DNA of 64,000 nucleotides. It comes from Cyclaneusma minus (lineage: Eukaryota > Ascomycota > Leotiomycetes > Marthamycetales > Marthamycetaceae). Position numbers and translations under genes: made by a program. Under the pieces are notes generated by a model. It was not told where the DNA came from. It was given only the letters and a program-made list of their open reading frames with translations, and did no database searches. Below, piece by piece: positions 1 to 11,100 of this stretch (position 1 is the first letter of the stretch; each line of letters opens with the position of its first letter). Location of the stretch: the NCBI GenBank assembly GCA_037179335.1, contig JAKZHN010000004.1:744001-808000 (forward strand), given 5' to 3'.

Positions 1-1554
1 GAAACACAAGAACACAAGAATGACAAGACGGAAGAGAAGGACTCGTGGACACGCGGCTCTTATCCCACTTACTAACCCAGTATACATATCCTTCAGCTTA
101 CCTGCCATCATGGCCAAGATAAACGCCTCTCCTCCAAGCCCTCTCTACTTGAGACCCGTCACTCGACAGCCAGCCCACGCGCCTCGAAAGTCTGCCTCAC
201 GCATGGCCCAGAGCCAGACATGGAAACAGCCGACACCCTACAGGGCAACGTTCGTGGGAGGCTTGAAGCAAGTCGCTCCATCGAGCAATTCCGCCATGAA
301 GGCTGCCGCACAGTGGCGCACTGGCACCAATCACCAACATGAAAGTCCGCTCTCTATTTGGTACCGAGTTTCTGCGGGACTCGAAGGATGGCAAGCTGGG
401 ATCGGGGTGCGAAATTGGATGGTTTTAGCAGAAGAGGTTGGGGGCGGAGCTGAAGCGGACGAATGAGAAAACGTGGGGGAGTGCAACCATGTCAGACACA
501 TGGCTGTGTTATTGGCTAATGAGGTTCAGCTGAAAACTTGTCAGCGGAGTGACGGCGGCAGTTTGGTGATCGGCAGTGAAGTTTTGACGTGTGTTTTGTT
601 CGTTGAAAAGGTGTGGGAGGTGCCGTCTTCGAGGCGGGATGGAGAAGCTGAAGCTGTCCGGCTGATGGCGCCGGCGGGCCGCAACTTAACGTTCGGATGG
701 CACTTTACAAACGGAAAACAGATTTCAAAATCATAGGAATGTGTAACAGTGTCGCAAACTCGCAATTAAGACGTGGTGGTGATTCTTGGCTCCCAAAAGG
801 CTGCTCTACAACACCTCTCGGTAGTCAAGTCTTGGTAAAGGCTTGGGATAATCCAGGTAAATTGGACGATCGAAGTTATAATTAGTTGTTGGGGTATTTA
901 TAATTCTCGGGCTCTGCGAGACGCTCTAGGTTATGGCAAGATCTCAGACACTCCACTTGGTGAACGCCTCCCTGAGCAATTCTGTGCTCTTGCATGTCTT
1001 ACCTGGCACCTAACCTAGATCAATATCTCGAGCTATCTCAAAGTGTCCGAAGATGATAGTCTGATCTTGGAATGGAAGCGTGGGGGCCCCAGAGGAACTG
1101 AGGGAGAGACTTCAAGGGCATGAGCTTCGCAAGATGGAGTTGGAGTTGGACGGGAGGAGGCACAGGTATGGAGGTAGGGAGAGGAAGCGATGCGCAAGAA
1201 TACGTTGTTCTCAGAGTTTGGGTGGAGGAAGAGAACCCTCCGCCAGTCCGACTCCTATCCACCGATCGCAAAAAAGTTGTCCAAAATTCATCCTGGTACC
1301 CAACATAGAGAGAGCAAAAGGGCCCCAAAAACCACCAAAAACATATGCAAAAGCCAAAAAATGCAAAAGAACTATCTTCAAGCCCCCCACAAGTAATCAA
1401 CTGATAGAGGTAGGATAGAGAACCCTGATGAGGGGTTGATTTTCTTTTATTTTCACTCAAGACGGCTGACAAGTCACCAGCAACTCGGGGAGTCTCTTTC
1501 TGTCGAACCGTCAGGGTTCGGGGGTTCTACGCGCGTAGGGGTTCACAATGTTGT

Positions 1555-1720
1555 ATTCGTCTAAGGATCAAGGGTCTGGGGAAGGGCGCGCCAGACCTTA
1601 AGGGTCTGGCACCCGTCCGTCTAGCTAGCTCCATCGCTAAGCGCCTGGCGCCCGGCACGTGCCATGCACGTGCCTATGGCCGTCCCGGCTGTCCCAACAC
1701 TTTCCCCGCCTCCCACCCCC
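1555..1720. repeat. GC-rich segment with CACGTG palindromes and GGGTCTGG duplication
   Basis: The phrase AAGGGTCTGG occurs twice within 50 bases. It is followed by CGCTAAG, GGCGCC and two nested CACGTG palindromes (GGCACGTGCC and GCACGTGC). A similar order, CGCTAAG then CACGTGCC then GGCACGTGC, appears inside the AT-rich block at about 42695-42745. I infer a fragment of a shared transposon end. The exact boundaries are not visible. Confidence 0.4.
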
Positions 1721-1859
1721 AAATAAAATCCTATACACATAAAAAACACTTTCCCGAGGTCCTCAAAAGTAGGAGAAAGGAGATAAAAAAAAATCAACCA
1801 GAAAAGAAAAAAACACAAAAACACAAAAACATCCGTTTGTGTACAGGAGAGGGCACCCT

Positions 1860-2095
1860 TTCCTAGGATTGTTCTACCGACAGGGCCGAAAGAGTCCTTA
1901 CAGTCGAGCTACGTGTGCACTGCACACCCGAATTGCTAGCAGTCTGTCTGCCAACTGAGCCATACTGGCATTGCTCCTTGGATCTATTATGCAAATTGGT
2001 CTGCACTTTGGGATTATAAGGCAACCTTTGAACTCGGGTACTCTGCCTACCTGCAGTAGCTAATTGTAAAGCAACATTATACCGTCGCACTACAC
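1860..2095 (-). other. tRNA-like / SINE-like relic with internal promoter boxes
   Basis: Read on the minus strand, the segment contains a perfect box A of the tRNA type (TGGCTCAGTTGG, around 1955). After it come a CTGCTAG anticodon-loop-like stretch, a strong small hairpin (GTGTGC, AGT, GCACAC) like the variable arm of a serine-type tRNA, and a weak box B-like AGCTCGACTG. Upstream on the same strand are a second weak box A-like and a box B-like GAGTTCAAAGG. No complete cloverleaf can be folded, so this is called a decayed tRNA pair or tRNA-derived SINE, not a tRNA gene. Confidence 0.3.
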
Positions 2096-2794
2096 GACCC
2101 CACAGCGCTGAACCAACTTCAGATTTGACTATATGCCGCCCTGCGAGGGCAACAACTCTTTTTCGTCAGGTTCATTGCCTCGCCACCAGCATTTGAAAGC
2201 CATGATCGCCTGGATATATAAGCACGCTATACCCAATGTAGCAACTAAATAGAAGAAGAGGTTTTGTTGCACGTCGACAAAGTAAACAATCCACATACCA
2301 ATAGATTGCAAATTTCCAGCAGATTACTAAAATGCTGGTCTCTTCCTTATAACTCCTCAAACGAAGCCACAAACTCACTTCCTCGTTTCTAAATTCTAAT
2401 TCGAAGATTTCCAAATCTTACCCGCGGTCAGCAGGCTAAACTCGAGCTCCTCCCTGAACCTTGGCAAGGCCCAGGAATGGTCGACTGACACCTTAATCCA
2501 GGGTTCGCCGATGCCAGAATGTAAGTCAAGAAAACAGAAACAGACCCGGACATCTAAAGTATTCGAGACGGTATGGCTCATGACTCTGCACACAGTGAAT
2601 GAAGGCTAACGGACGGAACTTAACAACTTTGTTCAATATGCTACGTGCACGTAATATGCACGTCTACCAGAACGCCGGCCTTTGCAATATTTCAACATGT
2701 ATCTTACTTGTTGTATCATGAGTAGGATCTCATGTTCAGCGCCCCGGATTCCCCTTTCTTGTGACCAATTCCCCGCGTCGCCCCATGCCCCTAT

Positions 2795-3637
2795 TTATTC
2801 GAAGTCCGCAGCCTTGCTAGAAACCAGTAACCCAATAATCAGACCGAACAGGCCCAATACCGAGCTAAAGATTTCGATAACCAGAATCTTGACGAACCTG
2901 CCGCCTTATTAGCATACTTCTCTCGCCACCACCCCTGTCGACCCAAGTAGAACAGCAACACTCACAAACTCGGATCCGCAGCATCTGCCAACGCAGCACC
3001 ACTTCCATTGATTCCCACACTAACACCGCAAATCAAATTGCACATGCCGACCGTCAAGCCTGACCAGAAGAGGGCGTATCCGGTGTAGTAATTGCTGCTG
3101 CTGTAAATACCATCTCCCTGCACCAGTCCGAGTTTCGACGAGAAGACGATCGACATGATGACGCCGTAGATGGCAACGACTTCGCAGAAGATGATGGAGA
3201 TCAGGTTCTTGGTGCGGATGCGCGGGGCTTTGACACCGCCACCGAGAATCGAGGAGCCGGTTATGAAGATACCCCTGGGACACGGCGTAAGCTTCTGTCT
3301 CTGAGATATCGGAGGGAAGAGGTAGGCTGCGAAGATGCGTACCATGCTGCGCCGACAACAGAGAGCCCTATGCAGAGACCGATACCGAGATCTGCCCAGG
3401 CGTATGGGGAAACGTCTGTGAGGAATTGTCCGACCTGGGGCAAAAGTTAGCACGAGAGGACCCTCAAGGATTGAGGCTAGCAAACGCACATTGAAGGCTT
3501 CTCCATCTCCCGTAAACAGCATGTCTGCATCATCTCAATCAGCCCATTTCCCACGTAACGGCGAATGCAAGCTCCTTACAAGCTCCAATAACACCGAGCG
3601 CGGTGCCAGCTCCACCAAGCCCATACTTGTAACTCAT
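2795..3637 (-). CDS. VMA16: V-type proton ATPase proteolipid subunit c'' (Vma16)
   Basis: Membrane proteolipid of the V-ATPase Vo ring, which moves protons into vacuoles and other endomembrane compartments. Hand splicing gives five exons (3637-3580, 3524-3490, 3434-3343, 3274-2966, 2897-2795), 597 bases, 198 residues, all GT-AG and in phase. The protein starts MSYKYGLGG and has the family signatures VSPYAWADLGIGLCIGLSVV, GIFITGSS, APRIRTKNLISIIFCE (holding the conserved membrane glutamate) and a last membrane helix starting FVKILVIEIFSSVLGLFG. The length is a little below that of yeast Vma16 because the N-terminal helix is short, as I recall for filamentous fungi. The start was chosen as the only ATG that splices in phase to the LFTGDGEAFN exon. 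It is divergent from TOA2 across about 350 bases. Identification is very secure. Confidence 0.95.
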
Positions 3638-3986
3638 GATGATGTGTGGGAAGCTGTTTGTTCAGCGGGAGCAAATAGGACTGAAGGCGAGCAAAGGCGA
3701 TCAGTGGGAAGTCTTGCGGATTAATGGAGCCTCAAGCTTCGTCGAGTTGAAGCTCGTTTAGGAAATCGTGAGGTGACGACGTCTAAAGCCGCAGATCTCG
3801 GCGCCCGTAGTTTAAGGTTTAGCGTGCACGTAGCCTCGTCGTGCGGCTGACACAGCCGATCGCCGCCTTGTCTCTCTCCCCATATGCAACCTCCACCCAC
3901 ACAGCCACCCTTGTGAATTGCAACCTACGACCTTGAGACCCAAGTCCCTACAAATACACCCGCTCTCGAAGTCGTATCACTTCAAC
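3638..3986. promoter_or_regulatory. Shared bidirectional promoter region, VMA16 / TOA2
   Basis: The 349 bases between the divergent start codons of VMA16 (3637, minus) and TOA2 (3987, plus) must hold the core promoters and leaders of both genes. A pyrimidine-rich tract (TTGTCTCTCTCCCC, about 3868-3881) lies on the TOA2 side, which is common near fungal transcription starts. No specific factor site was identified. Confidence 0.5.
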
Positions 3987-4586
3987 ATGGCTGAATCCAA
4001 GTTTTACGAGCTCTATCGCCGCAGCAGGTACAGCCGGCCCATTCCTTTGTCTGGCGCATGAAGATGCGACCTACACTGCGATTGAGCTATGTGGCTGACA
4101 GGCGGGCATCTTAGCATCGGCACTGCGCTCACAGATACCTTGGACGATCTGATCAAAGACGAGAAGATCCAGCCCCAGCTGGCCATGAAGATCCTTGCAA
4201 ACTTCGATCGTGGCATCACTGAGGTGTTGGCTGATAAGGTGAAGGCGAGGTTGACGTTCAAGGTATGCTCTTTGCGTTGCTGGGGGGCCCATGCCTTTGC
4301 CACCATGAATACAAATTCTGCCAAGACTGAGAGATTGCGCGGTTGGAGGCTCAGGGGGACTGGGAGACTATCGGGGGATCACAACTGTTTGCGAACACGA
4401 TGTTGGGAAATGGGGGCTAATGTGGCGGTACTATAGGGCCATCTGGACACCTACCGCTTCTGTGACGAAGTCTGGACCTTCCAGCTCAAAGACGTCACCT
4501 TCAAGATGGAGAACAGCCAGACTGTCACTGCCGAAAAGGTCAAGATCGTCAGCTGCAATAGCAAGCGCCCAGGCGATCCTCAGTAG
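3987..4586 (+). CDS. TOA2: Transcription initiation factor IIA small (gamma) subunit
   Basis: Small subunit of TFIIA, which stabilises TBP on the TATA box during RNA polymerase II initiation in the nucleus. Three exons (3987-4027, 4115-4262, 4437-4586) give 339 bases and 112 residues, the usual size of the family. The start MAESKFYELYRRSSIG, then TALTDTLDDLI and ILANFDRGI, form the N-terminal helical part. LTFKGHLDTYRFCDEVWTF and the following KDVTFKME form the C-terminal beta barrel. The first intron removes the frame break after YRRS; the second ends CTATAG before GHLDT. It is convergent with ELP5 and divergent from VMA16. A housekeeping single-copy gene; identification is very secure. Confidence 0.95.
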
Positions 4587-4994
4587 AGGCGGAGTGGTGC
4601 GAGAATGTGCGGAAACGGGATACCAGAATGGTTGTTGCATTTACAAGGCGTTTGATACCAAATTGCACGGGCTGGCTGGCGTTTAGGCAAGGGTGCTTCG
4701 CGCAGGTTTCAAAGCGTAAAGGGGGAGGCAGGATGCCTGTTCTCTGAGCAGAGAACTATTTCCAGAACTACGAGCAATGATCTTTATGCTGAGGCGCTGC
4801 GATATGTCGGATATCATGATGTATCCGAGCAGAACCCAAATGGGCCTATAGGCTATACCGTTAAATTTGACTTTACCCAGCAAATAGCACAATACTGCAA
4901 GTCAGTTCATATCGTGAACAGTGATTTCAGGCCAAACCCAGCATGTACTCATGCCATACAGCCAACACACCTCTTTGAACACATTTCACTCTCC
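4587..4994. other. Intergenic, convergent 3' ends of TOA2 and ELP5
   Basis: A 408-base gap between two convergent stop codons. It should contain the 3' untranslated regions and polyadenylation sites of both genes. I see no gene or repeat in it. Confidence 0.5.
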
Positions 4995-6262
4995 TCATAT
5001 CTCGTCTTCCTCCTCATCAAAATCATCCTCCCTCCCCATCTCATACAAAATCCTTCCACCCTCACCACCCCCCTCCTGCGCATCAAAATACGGCAACACA
5101 ACACCCTCCCTATCTCTCCTCTGCTTCTCCGTCAAACCCAGACTAAACGTCGTCTCCACCTCCTCTCCCTCCCCTCTCTCTCCCCCAGGAATTCCCTTTA
5201 CATCAATCTTCCCCGCCTGCACATAAGCCGGATGGTCATCCAGCAAACACACCGCCGCCTCTGCCGCCTTCCTCGCCGTAGCCACACTCAACTTCCCACC
5301 TTCTCCACCAGTGTTCTTCGACACCGAAGAAGAAGAAAGCACGAACAGCTCTCGCAAACCCCTGCCGCTCTTCCGTCGAACTTCCACATCAAGTACCCAT
5401 TCGCTTTCCCGCTTTCCTCGCAATCCAACAAGCACGCCTTCTTTGCCTTCCCGCAAGCCCCATTCGGGCTCTTGCAGGCTGCGATCGCGGGCTTTCTTGC
5501 GCTCGATGGCATGGTGGAGGGAGGAGACGTGGATGATTGCTGTAGAGAGGTACTGCAGGAGGGTGAGTGGGTCGGGGGCGTATTCGTCGGTTGGAGAGGG
5601 GGAAAGGGGGATGTCGGTGTGGTAGATGGCGAAGATGTGGACGGACGGGAGGAGGAGGGAGGAGAGGAAGGAGGGGAGGGATGAGGGGGCGGTGGAGGAG
5701 AGGGGGTTGAGAGTGTCGATTATTAGGAGGGTTTCTGGGGGGATGGTTAGCTGGTGTTTTGCTACATTACTTGGAGGATATGGGAAGGGGTAGTTTACTT
5801 TGTGGAGAAGCATTTGGAGTTTTGCTGGTTGGTGGAGTTGGGAGGTGTTTGGATATTTCTGCGTGTAGTGCAGGTAGGGCAGAGCAGCTTCCTCGGATGA
5901 AGATATCAACCCCCTTTGGTTGCCGTACTGTCTCGAAAGAAACATAGAGAATCTTGGTTTTTGAAATCTGCATCTTGTATTAGCAGCCATCCTCAGTAGG
6001 AAAGAATCATTCATGTTTTTCTTGAAGCTGTGAGGAAAATACGAAAGAAGTAGTTTGGGTCAAGAAAGTTGCTCTTCTTGTATTCATTCGGCAGAGAACT
6101 TACTCTGGCTCTTCCCATAACCTCGTCCACAACGCCTCGACCACGAGCCTCCAAGCTGTCCAAGACCAGCGTAAAGGGTCCAACTCCCTCTTTCAAAGAC
6201 AACAGTCGCTGAATTAACAGCAAATGATGCAGCCTACGCTGCGCTAAAGGTGAGGGTGCCAT
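4995..6262 (-). CDS. ELP5: Elongator complex protein 5
   Basis: Subunit of the Elp4-Elp5-Elp6 subcomplex of Elongator, which is needed for wobble-uridine modification of tRNAs. Three exons (6262-6104, 5967-5799, 5734-4995) total 1068 bases, 355 residues, in phase throughout. Exon 1 holds the family N-terminus (HHLLLIQRLLSLKEG, PFTLVLDSLE). Exon 2 holds ILYVSFETVRQPKGVDIFI. Exon 3 opens with KTLLIIDTLNPL, the RecA-like core strand, and ends in a run of acidic residues (DDFDEEEDEI). As usual for Elp5 there is no Walker A loop. The start MAPSP at 6262 was preferred over an in-frame upstream ATG at 6370 because fungal Elp5 proteins commonly begin this way. The middle donor (GTAAAC, 5798) was chosen because the nearby GTAATG gives the wrong phase. 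Confidence 0.88.
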
Positions 6263-7021
6263 GGTCCTTTTCGCGTTTCGACTTTTTCGGCTTCGCCACC
6301 AGTCGCGTTTTCTTTTTTGTATCTTCGATCTCTGGTAACAGATGGGCTGAATCGTCGCAGCAATGGGCAATTTCTCAATCGTATTTCCTTGATACCGTAT
6401 AGTGCCCTGGCACGTGGGTGTTGATGATTTTTGCGCGTGTCACATGGAAGCGAGAGCGCGTTTCGTTTGCAACTGCCATTCTTGGCGCCGGTTACACAAC
6501 CCCAGGTCCAAGGTACGCCCTTCCGATTCTCTCACGAACCCCCAGCTCCAGCCTCCCTCCAAATCTTGTTTCAGCTAGTACACACTGGGAATTCCCCAAC
6601 TTTCCCCATCATCGTGGAGCAAGGCCACATCATACAAAGCTACAGTTCAGAGTCACATGCCATCCCGCTTATCTATTAGTTGACAGGTAAATAGAGGTAC
6701 TTCTGTCTGGACACTCAGCCCGTCCCATCCATATGCTCCTCTTCGTCTTCCGTTCTCCGTAAGCACCAAAACCTGAACGCCGGACCACAAGGCCTCCCCA
6801 AATGTAACGTCCCCTCCCACTTTACAAGGCTCCTCAACTAACACCTCCCTAGGATCAAATATCTACGGTCCGCAATACATCTGCAGAGGCTGTCATCAAC
6901 ACCCCAAGACGGCGTGCCAACAGATTGAGAGGCCGTTAGCCATTGTTATCACAACATTGAACCCCGCTACTCATCATATTCTTGGACGGCGGTCACGCCA
7001 AGTAAAGCGCTAGTTCGCAGC
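6263..7021. other. Intergenic between ELP5 and the methyltransferase gene
   Basis: This region holds the ELP5 promoter on its left and the 3' flank of the methyltransferase gene on its right. The overlapping short open frames show no family resemblance. No repeat was noticed. Confidence 0.4.
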
Positions 7022-8522
7022 TCAGCTCGGTTTGCGCCCATACACCACCGACCTAATAGTCTTCGCATCAGCACTACCGTCATCGCCATTGATGGAGAAC
7101 AGAACTTACACATCCAGCATTGCGTGGCAGTCATGATCTTTCAATGCTGCTCGCATCTCGGCCAAGAAAACCTGAGCGCGCTCATACGACCACTACAGGC
7201 CATCAGTCAGTACTTGAGCTTCAGCGTCACCGGCAGACTACTTACTCCTCCAACGTTTGTGAGCAATCGAAGCATGAAACCTTCGACTCCATCGTACAAC
7301 CGAAGCTGGTTCCACAATCCCAACGTTTTCAGGTGCGGGTCTTTGGGCCAACCGTTCATCGGCCACACGAATCTGTGCTCAACAACGTCCACAAACCCGG
7401 CTTCTTCCAGCAAGTGTTTGGACTCCTTCCAGATGTTGAAGGTCTTGCCAAATTTGTCCCCCATACTAATGACAGTCTGGCCCCAAAGATTATAGAAAGC
7501 TTCTGTACTCTTTGGATCGGGATCAGGATTGGGCTTTTGGGTGCGAGGCTCTACTGCGTGCTCGCATATTTCGACCCATCTGGGAGCAGCGGAGTCAGTA
7601 TGGTCACCGAGAGGAGCTTGTATGCTGCTACTCACCCACCGGGCTTCGTACATCGGTATACCTCGCCCAGAAGAAAACTCCAATCAGGTACGCTGCCAAA
7701 CAACTCTCTTATATGTATAAAGTCAAACTTATTCAGTGGATATGTCCACTCCAATGTCACGTCCTCGACCTCAAAATTGCAATTTGGCGGAACAAAGTCG
7801 GGCTGGATTGGTGAAAGATCCGTGCCAATGACATGAGCCGATGGATACTGTTCTGCCATTTGGCTAGTCCTTGTCAGTACAAGAACCAGTGCCCAACCTA
7901 TACAGGGGTCACTCACATTGCCCATATACCGGTGCCAGTTCCCAGGTCGAGGACATTCTGCTCTCCATTTAGCAATGTGCATTGATCAACAGGAAGGAAT
8001 GCTCCTACATGAGGATTTGTTATTGGAGCTAAGTGAAGTTTCTCTCCAATTGTTAAGTAATACAGATGATGTGCCAAGTCTTGCATGTCTTGAGACGATT
8101 CGTCATTCGGTCCCTGGAAATCATGAGTTTCTTTCTTCTGAACGGCCATTTGAGGTTCTGTCGGGTCTCACCCAATACGCTCCGTCCTTATAAGCATGAT
8201 ATCGTCTGCCATTTTCCCAATGGTAGTCTGTTATGAAGGAGGCCAGCGTCTGCGTCTCGCTCTCCCTCGACGAGTCTCCATCATAGGCGGAATCCACGTC
8301 AAATACATCGTCCACGCCATCTGTATCGTCGCTGTTTTCGGCCGCAAGGACAGGTCCATTCTCTATCCAGTTATCTATGCCGTCCAGAACAGGAGCAAGA
8401 CCCGGTGAGGGAGGAATATGTGGAGGGTCGTGGCCGGCTGCTGGAATGAGCCCCGCTTCAGATATTGTGGCATGGTTCAGATGTTTGGGGTCAAACGGAT
8501 TGGAGCTGGATCCAGATGCCAT
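7022..8522 (-). CDS. LaeA-like SAM-dependent methyltransferase
   Basis: Class I SAM-dependent methyltransferase of the large fungal LaeA-like family. Seven exons (8522-8172, 8113-8009, 7957-7917, 7863-7636, 7579-7246, 7192-7110, 7052-7022) give 1173 bases, 390 residues. The first 90 or so residues are an acidic, disordered tail (several DD and ED pairs, DVFDVDSAYDGDSS). Then comes the family motif GRRYHAYKDGAYWGPND. Motif I is VLDLGTGTGIWAIQMAEQYP, followed by VIGTDLSPIQPDFVPPN, FDFIHIRELFGSVPDW and KPGGWVEICE. The C-terminus ends VVYGRKPS. The 51-base intron at 7958-8008 is divisible by three, so its removal is likely but not certain. Substrate unknown: relatives include global regulators of secondary metabolism and many uncharacterised enzymes. 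It is divergent from the FAD monooxygenase gene. Confidence 0.88.
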
Positions 8523-9668
8523 GATGACTACGCCGTTCCGATGACCACGACGCCTTTCCAATGGCCCTCGTCACTACAGCATTCCCCAGTCGTCGTTCAA
8601 TCAACTTTGTCGATCAAAGTTGGCTCGCAGATTTAGGTTTGACAATAGGCTTGCCGACTCCGACTGGGTAGAGAAGGTCGTTCCAGACTCTTCTCGTCCA
8701 CGGGTTTGACTGAAGCTCCGATGTCAAGAAATGGCTGACCGCAAGGCCCGAGCGGAGGGGTCCGATGTTGCTGTGGAATTGGTCAAGGCTGCGGTGCTGT
8801 CTCGGGACTCGGGAGGGCGGTCGAAAGAATCTGGGTGCTTATGCGTCTTATGAAAATTCGGAGCCGTTCGTTATGGTGCGACAGTCGTTAGAGTTCGTCT
8901 GGAGGCCACGAGGCTTATCACGCCTTGGCGCCCGGATCCCGTGGCCTTGTGAAGACGGTAGATATTAGCGTCTTACGGTTTTACAGGGTAGGTCTGTGGC
9001 TTTTCAGTGTTGTGTTCTCTTGTTCTTTTAATTTTGCCCCTCTTTTGAGTTCGGGCAACTTCATCAAGCCCTGCACCCGTTCCCCGCAGAGATCGATTTA
9101 GCACCGCATTTGTCCGACAACACAAACGGCAAAAGATCAGCCCACTGCTTTTTCTTAACTTTGCTTATGTCAGCACTCAGGAGGGTCAAGACTTGAGCCT
9201 CGTGAGTCGCGCGGCCAGCCTCGTTGTTCGGCGAACGTCTCAAGGTTCCAAGCTTCCAAGCTTTCAAGCTTCCAAAGTCCGAACTCCCGGCCTGCCTCCG
9301 AGATGGTCCAACCTCGCTATATCCGAAAGCTCAACGACCACCAAATGCTGTCCCCCCGGCAGAATATATACCAGCAGCACGCGATCGCCAGAGACTGGAC
9401 CCATATGCTTTGAAATCGATATCCGCGGGACATGGTCGACTACATGCAGCTGTCCCGCAAATAAAGCTCCCCTCCTCAGCAGCCTCTTGACTCAAAACTC
9501 TATTTGTCGAATCCTCATGCCCAACTGACTCTGCTATTCGCAATTAACACATACGCACGCGGTACAGGCTTCGAAGCAGAGTCAGCTCACCCCACGCGCA
9601 TCTCCCGTCTGGCAGTCTGGGCAGGCCAGTCATTACGATTTGATTCAAACTCTACTAACTATTAAGAC
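8523..9668. promoter_or_regulatory. Divergent intergenic region, methyltransferase / FAD monooxygenase
   Basis: These 1146 bases separate two divergently transcribed genes and should hold both promoters. Small repeated CAAGCTTCCAAG-like words occur at 9240-9280. The open frames at 9193-9528 and 9224-9490 overlap each other and look like no family. No specific operator was recognised. Confidence 0.4.
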
Positions 9669-11100
9669 ATGCATGATCTTCCTATTCTCATCATTGGCTC
9701 TGGTAAGTCGGCAAGGTGCCTCATGGAAAGTCCTAAGAGGTCTTGTGCCGCAAACCTGCGCGTCATCGCAGATCGCTGATCCTCTCGTCCAGGTTGTACG
9801 GGACTTTCCATTGCTCAAGGACTCAAGAAGGTACTTGTCACCATCCTTTCTATTACTCGTGGCATTACGCTGACTGAAAGCTTGTAGGCTGGAATACCAT
9901 GTATCGTTTTCGAAAGAGCTCCTAGCATCGATGCTGGAGAGCGAGACTGGAATATGGGCCTGCATTGGGCTGCGCCCACCCTCGTGTCCTTACTACCTCC
10001 GACCCCCTTAACTCAGACCCAATTCCTCCAACAACTACAAGTCGATGTACATAATCCGACCTTGGATACAGACCAGTTACGATTCTTCAATGGCGCAACG
10101 GGGGACCTGATGTTGGAAACACCCGTGAACAATTTCTACCGTCTCCAGCGCTCCAAGCTCCGAAGCAAGCTTTCGGCAGATCTCGATATCAGATTCTGCA
10201 AAAAGCTTATTGGCCTCGAATTCCACAACGACAATGGCGGTGTCACGGCCGCATTTGAAGACGGCAGCTCCGTTAAAGGACGAATGATCATCGGTGCAGA
10301 CGGCAGCAGGTCCATTGTCCGCCGTTCAATCCTCCCCTCTCCAGCATCTGTCCCGCGGCGCCTCCCTTACGCCGCAACCTTTATCCAAGCCAAGTACACA
10401 CGCGAGCAGGCCCTCTTCCTACGATCCTTTCACCCGCTCTACCTCGCCGCGCCGCACCCGCAAGGCCTATTTGCCTTCTTCGGCTTGCAGGAAGCGCCCG
10501 ACCCTGATGATCCCAGCACGTGGACTTTCTTCTTCTACGTTTCGTGGCCTTGCAGTATTGAGGAACAAGATAGAGAGATGAGGGAGTTTGGGGATAAGGA
10601 GAGGTGGGAGCAGGTGGTTGCCATGGGAAAGCAGTTTGCTGATCCGTGGAAGAGCGCGTATAATTGGCTGAAGGGGGATGAGAAGCCGTGGTACCATGCG
10701 CTGGGCGTGTGGGACCCAGATGTTCCGGAAAATCATTGGGATAATAGGAATGGGCGGGTGACGTTGGCAGGGGATGCTGCGCATCCGATGACATTCCGTG
10801 AGCTCCCAAAGCCCCGATATGAGGCGATAATTGTAATGAGTGCTGATAATTGGGGCAGAAAGGGGACAGGGTTTGAACCACGCGATTGCGGATGTTGGAG
10901 TGTTGGTCCCAGCCCTGGATTCGATATCAGCCGAGAAGAGCCAGAAACAGGCGATTGACGAATATGAGAAAGAGATGAGGGTCCGGGCGGGCGAGGAAGT
11001 CAAGCTGTCGATTACGAATACGACGATGGTGCATGACTGGCAGAGAGTAGTGGAGAGTCCTGTTTTCAGCAAGGGTATAAAGAAAAATGGGACCGAGTGA
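9669..11100 (+). CDS. FAD-dependent monooxygenase (aromatic hydroxylase fold)
   Basis: Group A flavoprotein monooxygenase, expected to use FAD, NAD(P)H and oxygen to hydroxylate a small, probably aromatic, substrate. Four exons (9669-9702, 9793-9830, 9888-10797, 10859-11100) give 1224 bases, 407 residues. The N-terminal Rossmann motif is split by two introns and reads LIIGSGCTGLSIAQGLKK, then AGIPCIVFERAPS. The second FAD/NADPH motif is IIGADGSRSIVRR (around residues 130-140), and the C-terminal FAD ribityl motif is LAGDAAHPMTFQRGQG, restored by the third intron. The length suits the family. No signal peptide is visible. The enzyme's substrate cannot be named. The neighbouring LaeA-like methyltransferase is divergent and may be co-regulated, but no cluster core enzyme is present in the window. 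Confidence 0.88.

Larger units (their letters stand above)
1..2794. other. Gene-poor left edge with repeat and tRNA-like debris
   Basis: I find no supportable protein gene here. Open frames up to 148 codons exist (for example 20-466 on the plus strand and 1038-1472 on the minus strand), but none resembles a known family and they overlap on opposite strands as chance frames do. The stretch holds a GC-rich palindrome-rich segment at about 1555-1720, tRNA-like promoter boxes on the minus strand at about 1860-2095, and a copy of a short motif shared with the 13.7 kb repeat at 2261-2277. A partial gene entering from the left edge cannot be excluded. Confidence 0.5.

Noticed and set aside
4914..5684. 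Long plus-strand open frame of 256 codons opposite ELP5
   Set aside because: It is the antisense shadow of the conserved ELP5 exon 3; its protein is low-complexity Leu/Pro/Arg then Gly/Glu/Val.
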